A DNA stretch of 9,002 bases, from the NCBI GenBank assembly GCA_964195335.1, contig CAXMPC010000007.1:1-9002 (forward strand), read 5' to 3'. The notes below the pieces were generated by a model that was given only the letters and a program-made list of their open reading frames with translations, was not told where the DNA came from and did not search any database. How positions within the stretch are numbered: the first letter of the stretch is position 1; each line of letters opens with the position of its first letter. Of this stretch, positions 6,434 to 9,002 are shown in pieces. A program made the translations under genes and the position numbers. The DNA comes from QNFN01 sp964195335. GTDB lineage: Bacteria; Pseudomonadota; Gammaproteobacteria; QNFN01.

Positions 6434-7147
6434 ATGAGCATCAAGATCGAAAAACAGATCGTCGACTACGAAGTGGTCGATGAAAAGACCGAGCAGGCAG
6501 AGGCCGCCGTGGCCGCGGCCAGCGAGGAAGAGCGGGTCAGCGCCCAGGTCATCCACATGCACGAGAAGGTCGAGCGGCCGGAGACGCTGCGCGGCTCGAC
6601 CTACAAGGTGAAGACACCGCTCTCCGAACACGCGCTCTACCTGACCATCAACGACATCATCCTCAACGAGGGCACCGTGCACGAGCTGCGCCGGCCGTTC
6701 GAGATCTTCATCAACTCCAAGAACATGGACCACTTCCAGTGGATCGTGGCGCTGACCCGGATCATCTCGGCGGTGTTCCGTAAGGGTGGCGACGTCACTT
6801 TCCTGGTCGAGGAGCTCAAGGCGGTGTTCGACCCGCGTGGCGGTTACTTCAAGAAGGGCGGCAAGTACATGCCGTCCCTGGTCGGTGAAATCGGCGACGT
6901 CATCGAGACGCATCTGAAGACCATCGGCCTGATAAAGGGCGAGGAACTCGATGAGCACCAGCAGAAGCTGATCGCCTCAAAGCGCGCCGAATTCGAGGCC
7001 AACCAGGCGAAGGGGCAGCCCGAAGAGGCCGTGGAGAGCGACTTTCCCGACGGCGCGCAGCTTTGCGGCAAGTGCCAGACCAAGGCGATGATCCAGATGG
7101 ACGGCTGCCTGACCTGCCTCAACTGCGGTGATTCCAAGTGCGGCTGA
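6434..7147 (+). CDS. nrdJb: Class II ribonucleotide reductase, C-terminal subunit NrdJb
   Basis: This is the detached C-terminal part of a split class II reductase, needed with NrdJa for activity in characterised Pseudomonas enzymes. The 237-residue product has a charged, Ala/Glu-rich N-terminus (1-50) and a TSCPD-type domain at about 52-165 (SEHALYLTINDI, GGKYMPSLVGEIGDVIETHL near the end). A charged linker (167-205) leads to a cysteine tail with C211, C214, C225, C228, C231 and C236. The tail (CGKC, then GCLTCLNCGDSKCG) presumably carries the dithiols that re-reduce the NrdJa active site. It starts 27 bases after the nrdJa stop with a weak GCGGGA ribosome binding site, so translation may depend on readthrough from nrdJa. 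Length is close to the roughly 230 residues of known NrdJb. Confidence 0.92.
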   Translation: MSIKIEKQIVDYEVVDEKTEQAEAAVAAASEEERVSAQVIHMHEKVERPETLRGSTYKVKTPLSEHALYLTINDIILNEGTVHELRRPFEIFINSKNMDHFQWIVALTRIISAVFRKGGDVTFLVEELKAVFDPRGGYFKKGGKYMPSLVGEIGDVIETHLKTIGLIKGEELDEHQQKLIASKRAEFEANQAKGQPEEAVESDFPDGAQLCGKCQTKAMIQMDGCLTCLNCGDSKCG

Positions 7148-7157
7148 GGCGTCGACC

Positions 7158-7463
7158 ATGCAGGTGATGATCGACCTCTGCGTGGTGCCGATCGGGGTCG
7201 GAGTGTCGGTGTCGGAGCATGTCGCCGCCTGTGAGCGGGTGCTCGCGGAGGCCGGCCTCGAGCACACGTTGCACGCCTACGGGACCAACGTCGAGGGCGA
7301 GTGGGACGCGGTCTTCGCCGCGGTCAGGCGCTGCCACGAGGTGGTCCACGCCATGGGTGCGCCGCGTATCACTACCACGCTCAAGGTGGGCACCCGCACT
7401 GACCGGGAACAGTCGATGCAGGACAAGCTCGACAGCGTCCAGGCCAAACTCGACGATAGTTGA
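7158..7463 (+). CDS. MTH1187-family thiamine-binding protein
   Basis: This 101-residue cytosolic protein belongs to the MTH1187/YkoF-like (formerly DUF77) family, whose members fold as small ferredoxin-like domains that bind thiamine or related molecules. Family marks are the N-terminal PIGVGVSVSEHVA (11-23), AGLEHTLHAYGTNVEGEWD (32-50), GAPRITTTLKVGTRTDR (67-83), and a C-terminal helix ending SVQAKL (93-98). The cellular role of most members is unknown, and thiamine binding is known for the family rather than shown here. It starts 10 bases after the nrdJb stop; GAGG (7146-7149) overlapping that stop codon serves as ribosome binding site, so it is very likely cotranscribed. An in-frame start 30 bases upstream (7128) would overlap nrdJb and lacks family support. 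Confidence 0.88.
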   Translation: MQVMIDLCVVPIGVGVSVSEHVAACERVLAEAGLEHTLHAYGTNVEGEWDAVFAAVRRCHEVVHAMGAPRITTTLKVGTRTDREQSMQDKLDSVQAKLDDS

Positions 7464-7479
7464 CCGGTTGTCCAACCGG
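7464..7479 (+). terminator. Possible weak terminator hairpin after the nrdJ operon
   Basis: CCGGTT and AACCGG form a six-base-pair stem with loop GTCC, immediately after the stop codon of the thiamine-binding gene. There is no T-run after it, so it may only stabilise the 3' end. Confidence 0.3.
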
Positions 7480-7545
7480 GTCGCGACGCCGGGATTGCCC
7501 TGGCCGTCACGGATTCCAGTGCGAGCCACAATCGTCGGGATGACC

Positions 7546-7551
7546 TAGAAT
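7546..7551 (+). promoter_or_regulatory. Candidate -10 element for pilH
   Basis: TAGAAT matches the -10 consensus at five of six and would give a leader of about 32 bases before the pilH ATG. The expected -35 position has only GAGCCA, a poor match, so the call is weak. Confidence 0.25.
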
Positions 7552-7589
7552 CGAATCACTCGTAGATAGTTCTCAAGAGAGCCCTTCCC

Positions 7590-7949
7590 ATGGCCAACAT
7601 CCTGATCGTCGATGACTCGCCGACCCAGGTCGCGATCCTGAGCAAAATCCTCGAGCCGCGAGGTCACCAGCTCAGTGTGGCCACCAATGGCGAGGAGGGT
7701 GTCGCCGCGGCCCAGGCGCAGCAACCCGACCTGATCCTGATGGACGTGGTGATGCCAGGCCTCAACGGTTTCCAGGCCACGCGCAAGCTGACCCGTGATC
7801 CGGCAACCCAGGAGATACCGGTCATTCTGGTCTCGACCAAGGATCAGGAGACCGACCGCATCTGGGGCATGCGCCAGGGGGCCAAGGGCTACCTGGTCAA
7901 GCCGCCGACCCGTGAAGATCTGCTGGAGGCGATTGCCGAATTCATCTGA
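7590..7949 (+). CDS. pilH: PilH-like response regulator of twitching motility
   Basis: This is a 119-residue stand-alone CheY-type receiver domain without an output domain. Acidic D8 and D9 begin the phosphorylation pocket. D52 (LILMDVVMPG) is the phosphoacceptor, S82 (VSTKDQETD) the switch residue, and K104 (LVKPP) the conserved lysine. The sequence GLNGFQATRKLTRDPATQEIPV (57-78) and STKDQETDRIWGMRQGAKGYL strongly resemble PilH of type IV pilus chemosensory clusters, where it acts with PilG to tune the pilus motors through the Chp pathway. PilG is longer and has a different N-terminus. A purine-rich AAGAGAG (7575-7581) precedes the ATG by eight bases. PilH normally sits next to pilG, pilI and pilJ; none of these is in the window. 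The next gene is unrelated. Similar single-domain regulators could be mistaken for PilH, but the match is close. Confidence 0.85.
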   Translation: MANILIVDDSPTQVAILSKILEPRGHQLSVATNGEEGVAAAQAQQPDLILMDVVMPGLNGFQATRKLTRDPATQEIPVILVSTKDQETDRIWGMRQGAKGYLVKPPTREDLLEAIAEFI

Positions 7950-8047
7950 TCGCCCCATCTAGACCTGGGTCACAACTGGTTGGGTTGGCGTGCGTTAGAC
8001 TCGGTGCTTGAAGGCAAGGGAGCAGATGCCTTTGAATGAGGGTACCG

Positions 8048-9002
8048 ATGGCGAGTTACCTTAAAGGTATATGGATATTCCTGTTGGCGCTGCTGTTCGA
8101 TCAGCTCGCCAAGTTTGTGGCACGCCTTGTCCTTTCGGACGGCTCGCTGTTTGCGAACCTGCCTTACATCTCCCTAGCTCCTGAAATTCACTCCGGACTG
8201 CTGGCGGGCATCTCCGACAATCTGATTTCCGGGCGCTGGTATGCGCTGCTACTCGGGCTGGTGCTGCTGATTCTGCTGTTTGCCGGCGGCATCCAGGCAC
8301 GGCGTATAGAGGGCACCGAAAGCCCGTGGTGGTGGCTCGCCGCTGCAGGCGTGTGCGGCAACCTGATCGACCGCCTGACCAGCGCCGGCGTGCTCGATTT
8401 CATCAACCTGCACGCCGGTGTGTGGACGCTGTCGATCAACCTTGCCGATCTGCTGTTTACGATTGCCACTCTGGCGATAATTGGCGAATTCCTGCAGCGC
8501 TGGCGCACACCGCGCGTCTCGCAGATAGGTTTGGTGATCCCGCCGACGACCTACTCAGATTTGGATCAGATGAAGCGTGGGATCGACAATGTGCGTATCG
8601 ATGTCTGTCTCAGCCCCGCATTCATGAAGGCGATGCGACGGCTCACGCAGGGATTGCTGTATCAGCACATGGGCAAGGAGCAATATGGCTCCAAGCCCGA
8701 GGCGCCGTCGAAGGAACTCTTCCATTATTTCCGCGTGGCCTACAACGACCAGCAGACAGCGGTAGTCCGCCGGGTCAAGGATCAGGGTGACGATCGGCTG
8801 CTGGTGCTGATGTACTTTGCGGTCATCAAGGCTTTGCGGCTGGCGACATCGAGCGAGTTTGATCGCCAACTCTCTAAGCTGCGCTCATTTGCCACCACCG
8901 GGATGGACTCATACGGTCCCAAACGCTTACTGCTCAGCCGGCATATCACTCAACTCGCTCACCAACGTGCAGCCGTTGAGATGGTGGTGCGCGCCCAGCT
9001 AT
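8048..9002 (+). CDS. LspA-like (signal peptidase II) domain fused to an unknown C-terminal region (partial)
   Basis: The frame stays open for 318 codons to the right edge. The N-terminal 150 residues look like lipoprotein signal peptidase II. Hydrophobic segments lie at about 5-26, 62-81, 92-108 and 126-149. D18 and K22 are in DQLAK, N105, D108 and R109 in GNLIDR, D117 in VLDFI, and N131 and D134 in INLAD. D117 and D134 correspond to the catalytic aspartate pair of LspA. However, the usual Asn-x-Gly-x-Ala-Phe loop reads H48-S-G-L-L-A, so activity on lipoproteins is uncertain. From about 152 to 318 follows a polar, mostly helical-looking region rich in Arg and Gln that I do not recognise. In LspA topology it would be cytoplasmic. 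Normal LspA ends shortly after TM4. GAGGG (8038-8042) five bases upstream supports ATG 8048; ATG 8036 is an in-frame alternative. The C-terminal half looks lower in G+C than its neighbours. It is 98 bases downstream of pilH. Confidence 0.7.
   Translation, partial: MASYLKGIWIFLLALLFDQLAKFVARLVLSDGSLFANLPYISLAPEIHSGLLAGISDNLISGRWYALLLGLVLLILLFAGGIQARRIEGTESPWWWLAAAGVCGNLIDRLTSAGVLDFINLHAGVWTLSINLADLLFTIATLAIIGEFLQRWRTPRVSQIGLVIPPTTYSDLDQMKRGIDNVRIDVCLSPAFMKAMRRLTQGLLYQHMGKEQYGSKPEAPSKELFHYFRVAYNDQQTAVVRRVKDQGDDRLLVLMYFAVIKALRLATSSEFDRQLSKLRSFATTGMDSYGPKRLLLSRHITQLAHQRAAVEMVVRAQL

Noticed and set aside
4493..6958. 821-codon open frame on the minus strand opposite nrdJa and nrdJb
   Set aside because: It is a shadow of high-G+C coding sequence. 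Its translation is low-complexity (Val/Asp/Arg/Leu-rich) without motifs, and it runs across the gap between two well-recognised genes.
7995..8001. TTAGACT as a -10 element for the LspA-like gene
   Set aside because: No -35 is found at a suitable distance (CAACTG at best), and cotranscription with pilH is equally possible.

Overview
The window looks like a high-G+C proteobacterial chromosome, most likely a sulfur-oxidising gammaproteobacterium. QmoA belongs to the dissimilatory sulfur pathway. The split NrdJa/NrdJb reductase, the PilH-type regulator and the DegQ protease all read as gammaproteobacterial family members. This placement is inference from family resemblance; no marker gene for taxonomy is present.

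Left part (1-1300, minus strand): qmoA, followed by the first codons of what is almost certainly qmoB, running off the left edge. Qmo passes electrons between APS reductase and the quinone pool. qmoA seems to be the first gene of its operon here, with no aprBA directly upstream. A 507-bp divergent intergenic region, partly AT-rich and carrying inverted and direct repeats, separates it from a plus-strand DoxX-family membrane protein gene (1808-2287). That gene ends in a strong UUCG-capped hairpin terminator, and the degQ-type periplasmic protease gene converges on it from the minus strand (2390-3763).

Middle part (3764-7463): a 504-bp control region leads into a plus-strand operon for a split class II (adenosylcobalamin) ribonucleotide reductase, nrdJa and nrdJb. 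A small MTH1187-family thiamine-binding protein gene follows 10 bp after nrdJb. The control region holds a good sigma70-type promoter and two NrdR-like palindromes 155 bp apart, one upstream of the promoter and one just downstream of the predicted start point. A degenerate third box lies 30 bp from the upstream one.

Right part (7464-9002): a PilH-like single-domain response regulator, then an open frame running off the right edge (8048 to beyond 9002). Its N-terminal half has the four-helix layout and catalytic aspartates of signal peptidase II (LspA). It then continues into a C-terminal region of at least about 165 residues that I do not recognise. This LspA-like fusion is the most unusual item in the window.

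The genes fall into separate units (sulfur energy metabolism, envelope proteostasis, DNA precursor synthesis, pilus signalling or lipoprotein processing) rather than one evident system. Many long opposite-strand frames exist, but they are shadows of high-G+C coding sequence.
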